From: Methanoculleus marisnigri
Lineage (GTDB): Archaea > Halobacteriota > Methanomicrobia > Methanomicrobiales > Methanoculleaceae
Length of the DNA stretch: 42,239 bases
Reading direction: 5' to 3'
Assembly: GCA_002503885.1 (NCBI GenBank)
Contig: DASQ01000025.1
Coordinates: 7,547-49,785 of the forward strand
This document shows, one piece after another, positions 1 to 8,565 of the stretch; position 1 is the stretch's first letter, and every line of letters starts with the position of its first letter. The translations under genes were made by a program, and so were the position numbers. The notes beneath the pieces are model-generated. The model did no database searches and was not told the DNA's origin. It saw nothing but the letters and a program-made list of their open reading frames with translations.

Positions 1-1038
1 GTCGCGGTGCTGCCCTCGGACCACCTGATCACCGCGAACGGGCCGTTTCACGAGGCCTTCCGGCGGGCGGAGCGGCTCGCGAAGGACCACCTGGTAGTCT
101 TCGGGGTGCGGCCGACCCTCCCCCACACCGGCTACGGCTACATCCGTCCGGGCGAGCCCGTGACGGACGGTTCGCTCGTGGACGCCTTCGTGGAGAAGCC
201 CGACCTTGCGACCGCCGAGAAGTATGTCGCGGACGGCTACCTCTGGAACTCCGGCATGTTCTGCTTCGACGCCGATCTCTTCCTCGCCGAGTGCGAGGCG
301 TGCGCACCGGAGGTGGCCCGGGCGTTCGAGCAGCCCGTCGAGGAGGCATACGGTGCAACCCCTGCCCTCTCCATCGACTACGGGATCATGGAGAAGACCC
401 GGCGGGCGGCGGTCGTGCCGCTCGAATCCGACTGGAGCGATGTCGGAAACTTCGACGCTCTCTACGCCGCACTGCCGAAGAACGGAGACGCGAACGCCGT
501 ACGGGGCGAGCATATCGGGATCGACTCCTCCGAGAACCTGATCATCGCCGACCGGTTGATCGCCACCGTCGGGATTCACAACCTTGCCATCGTCGAGACG
601 AAGGACGCGATCCTGGTCGCTGCCCGGGACGAGGCCCAGCGGGTGGGCGAGATCGCGAAAGCCCTCCGTGAGAAAGGGGACTCCCGTGCGCTCTTCCACA
701 CGCAGGTCCACCGGCCGTGGGGCTCCTACACGAACCTCGAGGAGGGGCAGTCGTATAAGATCAAGCGGGTCACCGTCCCCCCGAAACGCCGCCTCTCCCT
801 CCAGATGCACCACCACCGGTCCGAGCACTGGGTGGTCGTCACCGGGTGCGCCGAGGTGACGATTGCCGATGCGACCTACCTCCTCCGGAACGGCGAGTCC
901 ACCTTCGTCCCGGCGGGAACGGTCCACCGGCTCGCGAACCCCGGCCTCCTGCCGCTTGAATTGATTGAGGTCCAGATAGGGGAGTACACCGGCGAGGACG
1001 ACATCGTCCGGTTCGAGGACGACTTCGAGCGGACGTGA
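1..1038 (+). CDS. Mannose-1-phosphate guanylyltransferase / mannose-6-phosphate isomerase (type II PMI), 5'-truncated by window edge
   Basis: The reading frame is open from base 1, so the true start lies outside the window; the GTG at position 7 falls inside the conserved strand VAVLPSDH and is not a start. The visible part holds the second half of the nucleotidyltransferase domain (GYGYI near residue 40, FVEKP, LWNSGMF, SIDYGIMEK, and SDWSDVGNF in the sugar-binding region). It is followed by a C-terminal cupin, with VHRPWGSY opening the isomerase domain and QMHHHRSEHW carrying the metal-ligand histidines. Family knowledge: such bifunctional enzymes convert fructose-6-P to mannose-6-P and make GDP-mannose for surface glycans and glycoprotein glycosylation. 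The N-terminal GTP-binding signature is not visible. The family call is firm; the choice between ManC, AlgA or another symbol is not, so none is given. Confidence 0.9.
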   Translation, partial: VAVLPSDHLITANGPFHEAFRRAERLAKDHLVVFGVRPTLPHTGYGYIRPGEPVTDGSLVDAFVEKPDLATAEKYVADGYLWNSGMFCFDADLFLAECEACAPEVARAFEQPVEEAYGATPALSIDYGIMEKTRRAAVVPLESDWSDVGNFDALYAALPKNGDANAVRGEHIGIDSSENLIIADRLIATVGIHNLAIVETKDAILVAARDEAQRVGEIAKALREKGDSRALFHTQVHRPWGSYTNLEEGQSYKIKRVTVPPKRRLSLQMHHHRSEHWVVVTGCAEVTIADATYLLRNGESTFVPAGTVHRLANPGLLPLELIEVQIGEYTGEDDIVRFEDDFERT

Positions 1039-1095
1039 GTGCGGGTCGGCGGTCCACCGCCCCTCTCCGGCTCCGCGTCTTTCCGCGACCAAACC

Positions 1096-1126
1096 GATAT
1101 AATCCTACAATGCATAGAATATAAGA
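1096..1126 (+). promoter_or_regulatory. TATA boxes upstream of tRNA-Gln
   Basis: Two A/T-rich TATA-like elements, GATATAAT (1096-1103) and GAATATAAG (1118-1126), stand out in G+C-rich surroundings 40-70 bp before the tRNA. An archaeal start about 25 bp after the second would leave a short 5' leader of roughly 20 nt for RNase P to remove. This is inferred from position and composition only. Confidence 0.45.
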
Positions 1127-1165
1127 GCCGATACCGCAGGTATCAGTCGTAGGTTCATTTCTGTC

Positions 1166-1238
1166 ACCCCCGTAGTGTAGTGGTCAATCATGCAGGACTT
1201 TGGATCCGGCGACGGCGGTTCGAATCCGCCCGGGGGTA
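1166..1238 (+). tRNA. tRNA-Gln (anticodon UUG)
   Basis: A full cloverleaf can be drawn by hand. The acceptor stem ACCCCCG (1166-1172) pairs perfectly with CGGGGGT (1231-1237) and the discriminator base is A1238. The D-arm covers 1175-1191 with GG at 1182-1183. The anticodon loop CTTTGGA (1198-1204) has TTG at 1200-1202. The T-stem GGCGG (1214-1218) pairs with CCGCC (1226-1230) around the loop TTCGAAT. CCA is not encoded and no intron is seen. The anticodon stem CAGGA/TCCGG has one A-G mismatch at 28-42. In archaea Gln-tRNA is normally made by mischarging with Glu followed by GatDE amidation; GatCAB, encoded further along, usually serves tRNA-Asn. Confidence 0.93.
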
Positions 1239-1487
1239 TTTTTACGCGGGGAGGCTGAACAACTGCGGCCGACCCCCCGCTCAAACAGCCGCACCATCTC
1301 TCTGCCACAATCCCGCCAGTCCGGGGTTATACAATGCAACGGGCGCGAGCGGCACAACTCTTTTTCTCCAGAGCCCTGCATACTCCTTCCGGGCGTCGTA
1401 CGATCAGATGCAGGCGATGAAGCCCGCCTCAAACCGCCGATACCTTTTTTGCGCTCGATACCCTCCCGCCTCCCGGTGCCATAGAGC

Positions 1488-2780
1488 ATGACTGAAATTG
1501 ACACGAGGATACGATCAATCCATGCCCGTGAGATACTGGACTCCCGGGGGAACCCGACCGTCGAAGCGGATGTCACACTCGCCGGCGGGGCGTCCGGGCG
1601 TGCTGCGACCCCGTCCGGCGCATCGACCGGTAAACACGAAGCCATCGAGCTCCGGGACGGCGTAAAAGACCGTTACGGCGGCAAAGGGGTGCAGAGACCC
1701 GTCGCCCGGGTCAACGGCGAGATCGCCGTTACCCTGCAGGGCATGGACGCCCGTGATCAGGCGGCGGTGGACGAGGCGCTCATCGATCTCGACGGAACAC
1801 CGAACACGCGGAACCTGGGCGCCAACGCCACGCTTGCGGTCTCCATGGCCGTCGCCCGGGCTGCCGCCGCCGCAGAGGGTCTCTGGCTCTGGGAGTACCT
1901 GGGAGACCCGTTAAAGCCGCTCCTTCCCGTCCCCATGATGAACATCCTCAACGGTGGAGTCCATGCCAACTGGCAGGGGTCGGATTTCCAGGAGTACATG
2001 ATCGCCCCGTACGGCGCTCCAGGCGTCGCAGAAGCGGTCAGGTGGGGAAGCGAGACTTACCACGCGCTCAAAGAGATCCTCAAAGCGCGGGGCTACACGA
2101 CCGGCGTCGGCGACGAAGGCGGGTTTGCCCCTGCGGTCTCCACGAACACCGAGCCGCTCGACCTGATCGTGGAAGCGATCGAGCGGGCAGGCTATGTCCC
2201 CGGCAAAGAGATCGGTATCGCTCTCGACCCGGCATCGAGCGCGTTCTATAACAACGGCGTCTATAGCCTCAGGACCGAGGGGCTGACCCTGACCGCTGCT
2301 GAGATGGTGGACCGGTACCGTGACCTTGTTGCGGCATACCCCATCGTCGTCATCGAAGACGGCCTTGCCGAGGACGACTGGGATGGCTGGCGCCTGCTGA
2401 CCGGGACGCTCGGGGACCGGGTAGAACTGGTCGGCGACGACCTCTTCGTCACGAACGTCGAGCGGATCGAGCAGGGGATCCGGAGGGGGGCCGCCAACGC
2501 CGTCCTGATCAAGCCCAACCAGATCGGGACGGTAACCGAGACGATCGCTGCGGTACGCCTGGCGCAGCAGCAGAACTGGGGCGCGATGGTCTCTCACCGG
2601 AGCGGCGAGACCGCCGACGCGTTCATCGCCGATTTCACCGTCGCCATGCAGACGGGCCACCTCAAGACCGGCGCACCGGCCCGGGGCGAGCGGGTGGAGA
2701 AGTACAATCAACTCATGCGGATCGAAGAAGCAGCCGGGGATGCGGCCCGGTATGCCGGGCGGAGCGGGTTTGTGCGATAA
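1488..2780 (+). CDS. eno: Enolase (phosphopyruvate hydratase)
   Basis: Cytoplasmic enzyme interconverting 2-phosphoglycerate and phosphoenolpyruvate in glycolysis and gluconeogenesis; methanogens use it mainly in the anabolic direction. The 430-residue protein has normal family length. It begins with the classic REILDSRGNPTVE, followed by GASTGKHEA (phosphate loop), GSDFQEYM (general acid/base region), VVIEDGLAEDDW and ELVGDDLFVTN (Mg2+ ligands). LIKPNQIGTVTET carries the catalytic lysine, and SHRSGETADAF follows. The ATG at 1488 begins directly before the conserved N-terminus. No strong Shine-Dalgarno is seen upstream; weak TATA-like stretches occur near 1326-1333 and 1445. It stands alone between the tRNA and the antiporter gene, in the same direction. 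Confidence 0.97.
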   Translation: MTEIDTRIRSIHAREILDSRGNPTVEADVTLAGGASGRAATPSGASTGKHEAIELRDGVKDRYGGKGVQRPVARVNGEIAVTLQGMDARDQAAVDEALIDLDGTPNTRNLGANATLAVSMAVARAAAAAEGLWLWEYLGDPLKPLLPVPMMNILNGGVHANWQGSDFQEYMIAPYGAPGVAEAVRWGSETYHALKEILKARGYTTGVGDEGGFAPAVSTNTEPLDLIVEAIERAGYVPGKEIGIALDPASSAFYNNGVYSLRTEGLTLTAAEMVDRYRDLVAAYPIVVIEDGLAEDDWDGWRLLTGTLGDRVELVGDDLFVTNVERIEQGIRRGAANAVLIKPNQIGTVTETIAAVRLAQQQNWGAMVSHRSGETADAFIADFTVAMQTGHLKTGAPARGERVEKYNQLMRIEEAAGDAARYAGRSGFVR

Positions 2781-2940
2781 GATAGGGTACGGCGTCGGCG
2801 ACTGAGGTCCTCAAGCGGGCTATCCTGCAGTAGTCGGAGCAGGCCCGTGCCGGCATTGCCGCCGGCAGCGGCCTGCAAGAGGAACCCGCCCGCGCGACAG
2901 CGGATAGTGAAAGGGCCCTGCAACTCTCCCGGGTTCCGTA

Positions 2941-2952
2941 CGATTTTTAAGG
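2941..2952 (+). promoter_or_regulatory. Putative TATA box of the antiporter gene
   Basis: CGATTTTTAAGG lies about 30-38 bp before the ATG at 2980 in otherwise G+C-rich DNA. A start 25-27 bp downstream would give a nearly leaderless mRNA, which fits the absence of a clear ribosome binding site before 2980. Confidence 0.4.
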
Positions 2953-2979
2953 CCTCGCCCCCCATTACCCTGAGTACCA

Positions 2980-4161
2980 ATGGACGCCCTAGCAATTGAA
3001 ATCCAGATGAGTCTCCTCCTCTTCCTCGCACTCGCCGGCTACCTCGTGGCATCCCGGATCAACCAGTCGGCGACGATCGGGGCCATTCTCGTGGGAGTCC
3101 TGGTCGGACCGAGCGTGCTCGGCCTGATCACCTACACGGACTTTGTCGCGAGTCTGGCCCACCTGGGGGCGATCATCCTCCTCTTCGTCATCGGTTTCGA
3201 GTTTGATATCAGGGATATCCTCGATGTACGCTACGGCGTCATCGCGCTCATCGGTGTAGTCGTCCCGTGGATCGGCGGCTACGCCACCACCGTCTTCTTC
3301 GGGTTCGACTTCGCCAGCGCAGTCTTCGTCGGCACGGCGCTGACCGCGACGAGTATCGCCATCACGGCAAACGTCCTCAAAGAGATCGGCGTGCTCCAGA
3401 CCGGGGCAGCGAGGGCAATCATCGGCGCCGCAGTCATCGACGACGTCCTCTCCCTCCTGGTGCTTGCCATCGCCACCGACCTGGTAGTGAGCGGGGATGT
3501 CTCGGCGGTATCGGTCGGCGTGATGCTCGCCAAGGCCGTGGGATTCATCGTCGTCGCCGGCGCTGTCGGGTATTTCGGCATACGAAAGTTCATCCAGCGG
3601 ATGGACGCAACGTCCCTCGCCGGGAAGTATCCCGAGTTCGTCTTCATCTTTGCCATGATGATGGCGTTCCTCTACGCGATGCTCGCAAGCCTCGTTGGCC
3701 TATCGGGGATCATCGGTGCGTTCCTCGCCGGGGTTGTCTTCGCCGATGTCGAGCTCCGGCAGAGCAAGGGTGTCAAGGAGGGTGCCGAGTACTTCCAGAT
3801 CGTCTTCGCCTCGATCTTCTTCGTATCGCTCGGAATCCTCGCGGACGTCCGTGCACTCACCTCCGACATGGTCCTCTTCCTGGTGGTGCTGACGCTGGTC
3901 GCCATCGTCACCAAGGTCATCGGGTGCGGCCTGCCCGCCCGGGCGATGGGGATGTGCCGGGAGGACTCCCTCATCATCGGGTTCGGGATGGCGCCGCGGG
4001 GCGAGGTGGCGATGATCGTCGCGTTGATCGGGCTTGATTCGGGGCTCATCGGCCAGGGGATCTTTGTGGTGGTCGTCCTGATGAGCCTGCTGACCACCAT
4101 CGTCACCCCGATCGTCTACCGGAGCTGGTTCTTCAAGGGCGCGTACTGTGCCACGGAGTGA
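2980..4161 (+). CDS. Monovalent cation:proton antiporter, CPA2 family (KefB/NapA-like)
   Basis: Integral membrane exchanger of Na+ or K+ against H+, expected in the cytoplasmic membrane for pH and cation homeostasis. The 393 residues are almost entirely hydrophobic with about 12 predicted helices. Family marks are the inverted-repeat core segments GAILVGVLVGPSVLG (about residues 34-48), GTALTATSIAITANV (118-132) and AAVIDDVLSLL (150-160), with the Asp-Asp pair D154-D155 typical of electrogenic members. The C-terminus has no TrkA-N or TrkA-C domain, so it is the transporter-only form. It follows enolase by about 200 bp with its own putative TATA box. The exchanged ion cannot be told from sequence. 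Confidence 0.88.
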   Translation: MDALAIEIQMSLLLFLALAGYLVASRINQSATIGAILVGVLVGPSVLGLITYTDFVASLAHLGAIILLFVIGFEFDIRDILDVRYGVIALIGVVVPWIGGYATTVFFGFDFASAVFVGTALTATSIAITANVLKEIGVLQTGAARAIIGAAVIDDVLSLLVLAIATDLVVSGDVSAVSVGVMLAKAVGFIVVAGAVGYFGIRKFIQRMDATSLAGKYPEFVFIFAMMMAFLYAMLASLVGLSGIIGAFLAGVVFADVELRQSKGVKEGAEYFQIVFASIFFVSLGILADVRALTSDMVLFLVVLTLVAIVTKVIGCGLPARAMGMCREDSLIIGFGMAPRGEVAMIVALIGLDSGLIGQGIFVVVVLMSLLTTIVTPIVYRSWFFKGAYCATE

Positions 4162-4599
4162 TGCAGGGCTTCCCCCTGCAGTTTTTTCCCAAAAACAGCT
4201 TTGTTGAACCCCCACTTGTTTGCTCCAGGTGGCCGCAATCAGGGGTACTCAGGGGCACGGCTTTCCATTGAGTATCGCCATGACTGCCCCCGCCCCCTGG
4301 GGCGGGGGAGGAGGCCGGAGGCCGGGCGGGGTGGGGCTGGTGAGACGTGCGAATCGTTGCGCGAGACAGGGGAGGGTGAGACCCCCTCCCCGTCAGCCCC
4401 ACCCCTAATGGTGATAGCCCCCACGGTCCACGGCATGAGGGCATGCCCGAGAAAAAGGTCGTCCCGGGGACAAGCCGGGTCCGGCACCAGCCTCAGCAGG
4501 GTAAGGATGAAGATCAGAACAGGGTTTCAACCAAGCCCAAAAATTCTCTTACTTTTCTCTGCGCCCGGCCGGAAAGAGAGGCGGGGCGCGAGCCCCGGT
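4162..4599. other. 438-bp gene-free stretch between converging genes
   Basis: The stretch lies between the 3' ends of the antiporter and rubrerythrin genes. No convincing coding frame is seen on either strand. The centre (about 4272-4417) is extremely G/C-biased and built of nested inverted repeats, listed separately. An A/T-richer part around 4537-4560 may help end transcription from one or both sides. Confidence 0.6.
4272..4417. repeat. Nested inverted-repeat element (MITE-like or structured RNA)
   Basis: Three perfect inverted repeats occur in 120 bp: CCCCCGCCCC (4287-4296) with GGGGCGGGGG (4299-4308) around a 2-nt loop; GGGGTGGGGCTG (4328-4339) with CAGCCCCACCCC (4394-4405); and, inside the latter, GGGGAGGG (4369-4376) with CCCTCCCC (4384-4391). 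The outer flanks are also related: TATCGCCAT (4273-4281) against ATGGTGATA (4408-4416), 8 of 9 matching as inverted repeat. The layout resembles a non-autonomous palindromic element or a folded RNA. No transposase is nearby and no target-site duplication was identified. Confidence 0.6.
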
Positions 4600-5055
4600 T
4601 CACCAGACTTCCGGAAACGCCATGTTGGTGTAGATGTCCTCGAGGCGTGCCTTGTGGCCCCGCTCCATCGCGGCGAGGCTCTCGAATAACGCCATCTGCT
4701 CGGGGTCCACGCTCAGGCTCGCGAGCTGGGTGTACATCTGCATCGCGTCGAGTTCCTTCCGGATCGCGATAACGAGGCCGTCGAGCGGTTTTAAGTCGGC
4801 GGAGAGCGGCGGTGTCTCCAGGGTCTCGGCCACCTTGTAGTTTCGCTGCGTGTTAAAGCCGAGTTTCCCCGGCTCCTTCATCTTAAGGCCCTCCAGGGTC
4901 TTCCTGTGGTTGCTCTCCTCCCCGGCAAGCTCGTTGAAGAGGTTCTTTAAATTCTCATCCGTGACCTTCTCCCTGACTGTCCGGTAGAAGGTGTAAGCCT
5001 CGACCTCCCGGTCGATGGCGTTCGATATGATTGAGCGGTACTCTTCGGCATCCAT
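4600..5055 (-). CDS. Rubrerythrin-family di-iron (ferritin-like) protein
   Basis: A 151-residue four-helix-bundle protein with the two half-motifs of a di-iron site: E17 and E47-S-N-H50 in the first half, E101 and E131-R-G-H134 in the second. The family knowledge is that such proteins reduce peroxide or handle iron in anaerobes; this one lacks the rubredoxin Cys4 domain, so it would need a separate electron donor. I chose the ATG at 5055 because GGTG lies about 10 nt upstream; an in-frame ATG at 5067 would add four residues (MHET) but has that GGTG only 1-2 nt before it. The gene is alone, with its 3' end facing the antiporter gene. The exact function (peroxidase or ferroxidase) is open. Confidence 0.88.
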   Translation of the reverse strand: MDAEEYRSIISNAIDREVEAYTFYRTVREKVTDENLKNLFNELAGEESNHRKTLEGLKMKEPGKLGFNTQRNYKVAETLETPPLSADLKPLDGLVIAIRKELDAMQMYTQLASLSVDPEQMALFESLAAMERGHKARLEDIYTNMAFPEVW

Positions 5056-5292
5056 GGTTTCATGCACCGGTGGACAGTAGCATCAGGGGCTTTTAATCCT
5101 TGTCAGGGCCGGACCCCCGTATCGTGCCGGACCGGCGGGCGGGTGCCGGGACGTCATGCTGTGGACCGCCCCGGGGCGGTTATGTGATTTCCGGAAGAAC
5201 CTGCAGCCACAAGACCTGGAATGATAGGTCTGCGGAGAGAACGCGATCGAAATGCCGGGGCCTCCTTAGGTGGCCTCGCGAAAAAAGAGTGG

Positions 5293-7131
5293 TTAGATGA
5301 ACCGGGGCTTGTTGGAGAGGAGCCTCGGGGTATAGAGGGGCCGGAAGGGCTTTCCGGCGGTCTCGAGCTTGACCGCCTGGATGAGCTCGGTCTCGGTCAT
5401 CGTCTCCTTGTAGGGCTTCTTCTTCTCCGAGAGCTTCCGGATGGTGACCATGAGCCGGCCGGTCTCGGCCTCCTGGTCGCCGATCACCGCGACGTAGGGC
5501 ACCCAGTCCATCCCGGCCTCGCGAATCTTCTTGTTCACGCTCTCGTCCCGGTCGTCGACGTCCGCCCGGATGCATGCGGCATTCAGGCGGGCGCCGATCT
5601 CCTCGGCAAAGCAGACATGCCGCTCCGCCACCGGCACCAGCCTGACCTGGGTTGGGGCGAGCCAGGTCGGGAACGAGGGGACTTCCTGTGCAGCAGTGCC
5701 CTCGAGCATCGCGCAGATCACCCGCTCGATCGAGCCCGTCGGCGAGCAGTGGAGGATCGGGGGGTGGATCTCCGTTCCTTCGGGGGTGTAGTACTTGATG
5801 TCGAACCGGTCCGCGCTCTCGACGTCCATCTGGACCGTCGGGTTCTCGATGGGTCTCCCCTGTGCGTCGATCGCCGCGAGGTCGACCTTTGCTATCCAGT
5901 AGTGGACCCGGTCCGAGAGGACTTCGATCAGCATCGGCACGCCCGACTTCGCGACGATCCCTTTTATCCAGAGTTCATACTGGTCGAAGAAGTCCCGGGT
6001 GCACCGGAAGACTCCCACGAGCGGGGTCTCGAGGTCTTCGCCGGTCTTCCAGCCGATCGCGAGCTGCTCCTCAAACGCCGTAAGCGCGCCGTCCGCGTCC
6101 CGGCAGAGGGTGTGCATATCGGGCATCGTGAAGGCGCGGAGACGCTTCAGTCCGATCACTTCGCCCTTCTGCTCGTGCCGGAACGAGTAGGTCGAGAGCT
6201 CGTAGAGTTTCATCGGGAGGGTGTTTGGCGAGATGTGCATGTCGTGCATGATCGAGAACATCCCGAAACACGCAGCGAACCGGAGCATCATGTCGCGGTT
6301 GCCGCTCTTGAACCGGTACTGCCGTTCCCCGAACTTGGCGGCGTGCTCCGCGATCGCCTTATCGCCGAGGTCGTACATGACCGGGGTCTCCACCGGCATC
6401 CCACCATAATCGAGCACCAGAGACAGGACGTAGTCGGAAAGAAGGTCCCGGATCAGCTTGCCCCGGGGCATCCAGCGGTGATGTCCGACGTCCGAGCGCG
6501 GCTCGTACTCCACGAGTTCCTTGGCCCGCATCAGGTCTACGTGAACCGGCTCGGTCCCTTCCGGACCCGGATACCCGAGTTCCTTCCGGACCAGGGCGGC
6601 GAAGGGCGTATCCTCCTTCGCGTATTCGGCCGCGTCTTTGCGCTCCCCTTCGGGGGTGAAAACGAAGAACTCGTGCTGGATCTCCTTCTTTTCGGCGGCC
6701 GCCGCTCCATCGCCCGGGACGATCGTCCGGGAGAGCTCCGAGAGCGGGTGACCCTTGCAGGAGAGCGAGAAAGCCTTGTACCAGCCGAACGGCGCCCGTT
6801 TCACAACAAAGCCGCCCTTCACGGCGAGGGCCTCCTCGATACCCCGGAGAGCGCTCACTGCTGTTTTTGGCGATGCAAGGTCGGAGGAGAGGTGGGCATA
6901 CGGGTAGATCATGATATTGGTAGTGCCGAGCTGCCCGGCGGTGGTGACGATCTCGTCTGTCGCCTGCCTGACAACATCCCCGATATTCTCCTCGTCGACC
7001 GACTCAATCGCGCAGAAGACGGCGAGCGCCTCATCGAGGGCGTCTTTCTGGATGACGTCCTCTTCGGCGACCTTCGTCTTCTTCCGGGTCTCGTATTCGA
7101 TATGATCAGAGTGGATTAGAAGAAGTCGCAT
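5293..7131 (-). CDS. thrS: Threonyl-tRNA synthetase, archaeal type
   Basis: Class II aminoacyl-tRNA synthetase charging tRNA-Thr. The first ~140 of 612 residues (starting MRLLLIHSDHIEYETR) form the archaea-specific editing domain related to D-aminoacyl-tRNA deacylase, which removes mischarged serine; the bacterial TGS/SAD editing module is absent. The catalytic core shows motif 2 around FRHEQKGEVIGLKRLRAF, the zinc ligands in FAACFGMFS, MPDMHTLCR and PILHCSP, and motif 3 in GSIERVICAMLEG. The C-terminal ~110 residues are the anticodon-binding domain. The length is typical of the archaeal enzyme. The ATG at 7131 follows a TATA box at 7171-7178, giving a short leader. A long open frame on the opposite strand is a codon-bias shadow. 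Confidence 0.96.
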   Translation of the reverse strand: MRLLLIHSDHIEYETRKKTKVAEEDVIQKDALDEALAVFCAIESVDEENIGDVVRQATDEIVTTAGQLGTTNIMIYPYAHLSSDLASPKTAVSALRGIEEALAVKGGFVVKRAPFGWYKAFSLSCKGHPLSELSRTIVPGDGAAAAEKKEIQHEFFVFTPEGERKDAAEYAKEDTPFAALVRKELGYPGPEGTEPVHVDLMRAKELVEYEPRSDVGHHRWMPRGKLIRDLLSDYVLSLVLDYGGMPVETPVMYDLGDKAIAEHAAKFGERQYRFKSGNRDMMLRFAACFGMFSIMHDMHISPNTLPMKLYELSTYSFRHEQKGEVIGLKRLRAFTMPDMHTLCRDADGALTAFEEQLAIGWKTGEDLETPLVGVFRCTRDFFDQYELWIKGIVAKSGVPMLIEVLSDRVHYWIAKVDLAAIDAQGRPIENPTVQMDVESADRFDIKYYTPEGTEIHPPILHCSPTGSIERVICAMLEGTAAQEVPSFPTWLAPTQVRLVPVAERHVCFAEEIGARLNAACIRADVDDRDESVNKKIREAGMDWVPYVAVIGDQEAETGRLMVTIRKLSEKKKPYKETMTETELIQAVKLETAGKPFRPLYTPRLLSNKPRFI

Positions 7132-7168
7132 TGGTACCCCCAGTTGAATCGTTCAATATCTGTTTTCC

Positions 7169-7180
7169 TGCTATATAGTG
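7169..7180 (-). promoter_or_regulatory. TATA box of thrS
   Basis: CTATATAG at 7171-7178 (palindromic, read on the minus strand) lies about 40 bp before the thrS ATG. A start roughly 25 bp downstream gives a leader of 15-20 nt. Confidence 0.55.
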
Positions 7181-7278
7181 CATAACGCTCTTTTGGCGGG
7201 AGCCGATGGCGTCCCGCCCGCCTCCTTCCCCTTCGGGGGAGAAGTGCGCGGGATTTGCCGGACTGCCGGCGGCGCGGA

Positions 7279-7836
7279 TCACGCGCGGCGCGCGTTATCG
7301 GGGTAGCGAGAGAGGGTCGCCTGCCGCTGGTCCATGTACTTCGCGTCCCGCTTCATGTTGTACGGGCGCGCGGCGCGGTCAGTGCGGTAGAATACCAGCT
7401 GCCCGATCGGCATCCCCGCGTAGACCCGGACCGGCCGGGAGTTCACGTTGCACATCTCGAGCGTGATCGTCCCCCGGAACCCTGCGTCGATCCAGCCTCC
7501 CGTCTGGTGGAGTTCGACCCCCAGGCGGGCGATGCTGCTCTTCCCCTCGATGCTTGCCACGACGTCGTCGGGGAGTTCGATCGATTCCAGGGTCTCGGCG
7601 AGGAGGAACCGTCCTGGAGTAAGGACGATCGAGTCGGCTACCATCTCCTCGGTCTCCGAGCAGACGCTCTCCTTCTCGTAAGGGTCGATCACGGTATCTC
7701 CCGGAACATACCAGACAAAGTGGGAACCGAGCCTGATATCCAGGGAGTTGGGCTGGATCAGACCGGGCTCAAAGGGATCTACCTTGATATACCCCCGCCT
7801 GATGCGGTCTTCTATCTGCCAGTCGACAAGAATCAT
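7279..7836 (-). CDS. dcd: dCTP deaminase
   Basis: Trimeric cytosolic enzyme that deaminates dCTP to dUTP for thymidylate synthesis; some archaeal homologues also hydrolyse dUTP to dUMP. The 185-residue protein carries QPNSLDIRLGSHF near the N-terminus, the nucleotide-binding GKSSIARLGVE, and TGGWIDAGFRGTITLE, whose final Glu is the expected catalytic base. The start is set at the ATG at 7836 (MILVDWQ, the usual family N-terminus); an in-frame TTG 21 bp upstream exists, but the AGGAG it overlaps serves better as the ribosome binding site. It is the last gene of the eight-gene operon, 27 bp after trmJ. Monofunctional versus bifunctional activity cannot be decided from what I can see. Confidence 0.93.
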   Translation of the reverse strand: MILVDWQIEDRIRRGYIKVDPFEPGLIQPNSLDIRLGSHFVWYVPGDTVIDPYEKESVCSETEEMVADSIVLTPGRFLLAETLESIELPDDVVASIEGKSSIARLGVELHQTGGWIDAGFRGTITLEMCNVNSRPVRVYAGMPIGQLVFYRTDRAARPYNMKRDAKYMDQRQATLSRYPDNARRA

Positions 7837-7863
7837 TCTCTTAGATTTCTCCTGCAAGCCAGT

Positions 7864-8562
7864 TTATTCTTTGTTTTCGAGATGCCACTCCGTCCGGCGC
7901 ATCAGCCCATGAAGCGTGCTTGCCTCGCGGATGGTCAGCTTCGCCCGGCCCAGCACCCGGTGGATGAGGAGCATCGTGTTCTCCCGCTTGAAGTCCGGAT
8001 GGTCGACCCGGTCCAGGAAATCATCGATATGCCGGTAGAGCGACTCCATCTCGACGGGGCTCGCGAGGGGATAGGTCCCACGGGGCAGGTTCGCAAGTTC
8101 GTAGCAGAGGATGCCTACCGCGTGGGAGAGGTTCAGGATAGGATACACCTCCGAGGTCGGGATGGTGCAGATGAGGTTTGCGCGCTTCAGTTCCTCGTTT
8201 GAGAGGCCCCAGTTCTCCCGCCCGAAGAGGACCGCGACCGTGCCGTCGATATCGGCGACAGCCTCCCGGACCTCCGCCGGCGCGTAGTAGGGCATCCGCA
8301 TCGGGGTGCAGACCGACTTGCTCACCTCGCCGCTCGTCGCGACCACGAAATCGAACTCCCGGTAGACCTCGTCGATCGTCATCCGGCGGGCACAGTCCAG
8401 AACGTCGCGGGCATGGGAGGCGCGCATAATAGCGTCGTCGCCAAGCGAGCAGGGGTTGACCAGCACCAGCCGGGTAAATCCGAAGTTCTTCATCACCCGG
8501 GCGGTAAACCCAACGTTCCCGTCGTAGAGGGGTTCGACCAGGACGACTGAAATCTCAGGCAT
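7864..8562 (-). CDS. trmJ: tRNA (cytidine/uridine-2'-O-)-methyltransferase TrmJ, SPOUT family
   Basis: S-adenosylmethionine-dependent 2'-O-methyltransferase of the SpoU branch; archaeal TrmJ methylates position 32 of the tRNA anticodon loop. The 232 residues start with SVVLVEPLYDGNVGFTAR (the SpoU N-terminal motif with its essential Arg). They contain VAVLFGRENWGLSNEEL and TSEVYPILNLSHAVGIL, which build the knotted SAM site, and end with a helical extension typical of TrmJ. It lies 3 bp after the GGGP synthase gene in the operon. The family assignment is strong; the exact target nucleotide is by analogy. Confidence 0.9.
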   Translation of the reverse strand: MPEISVVLVEPLYDGNVGFTARVMKNFGFTRLVLVNPCSLGDDAIMRASHARDVLDCARRMTIDEVYREFDFVVATSGEVSKSVCTPMRMPYYAPAEVREAVADIDGTVAVLFGRENWGLSNEELKRANLICTIPTSEVYPILNLSHAVGILCYELANLPRGTYPLASPVEMESLYRHIDDFLDRVDHPDFKRENTMLLIHRVLGRAKLTIREASTLHGLMRRTEWHLENKE

Positions 8563-8565
8563 ATC

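Noticed and set aside
5221..7119. 632-codon open frame on the + strand opposite thrS
   Set aside because: It mirrors the thrS codons in a high-G+C gene; thrS on the minus strand has all class II motifs and the + strand translation resembles no protein.
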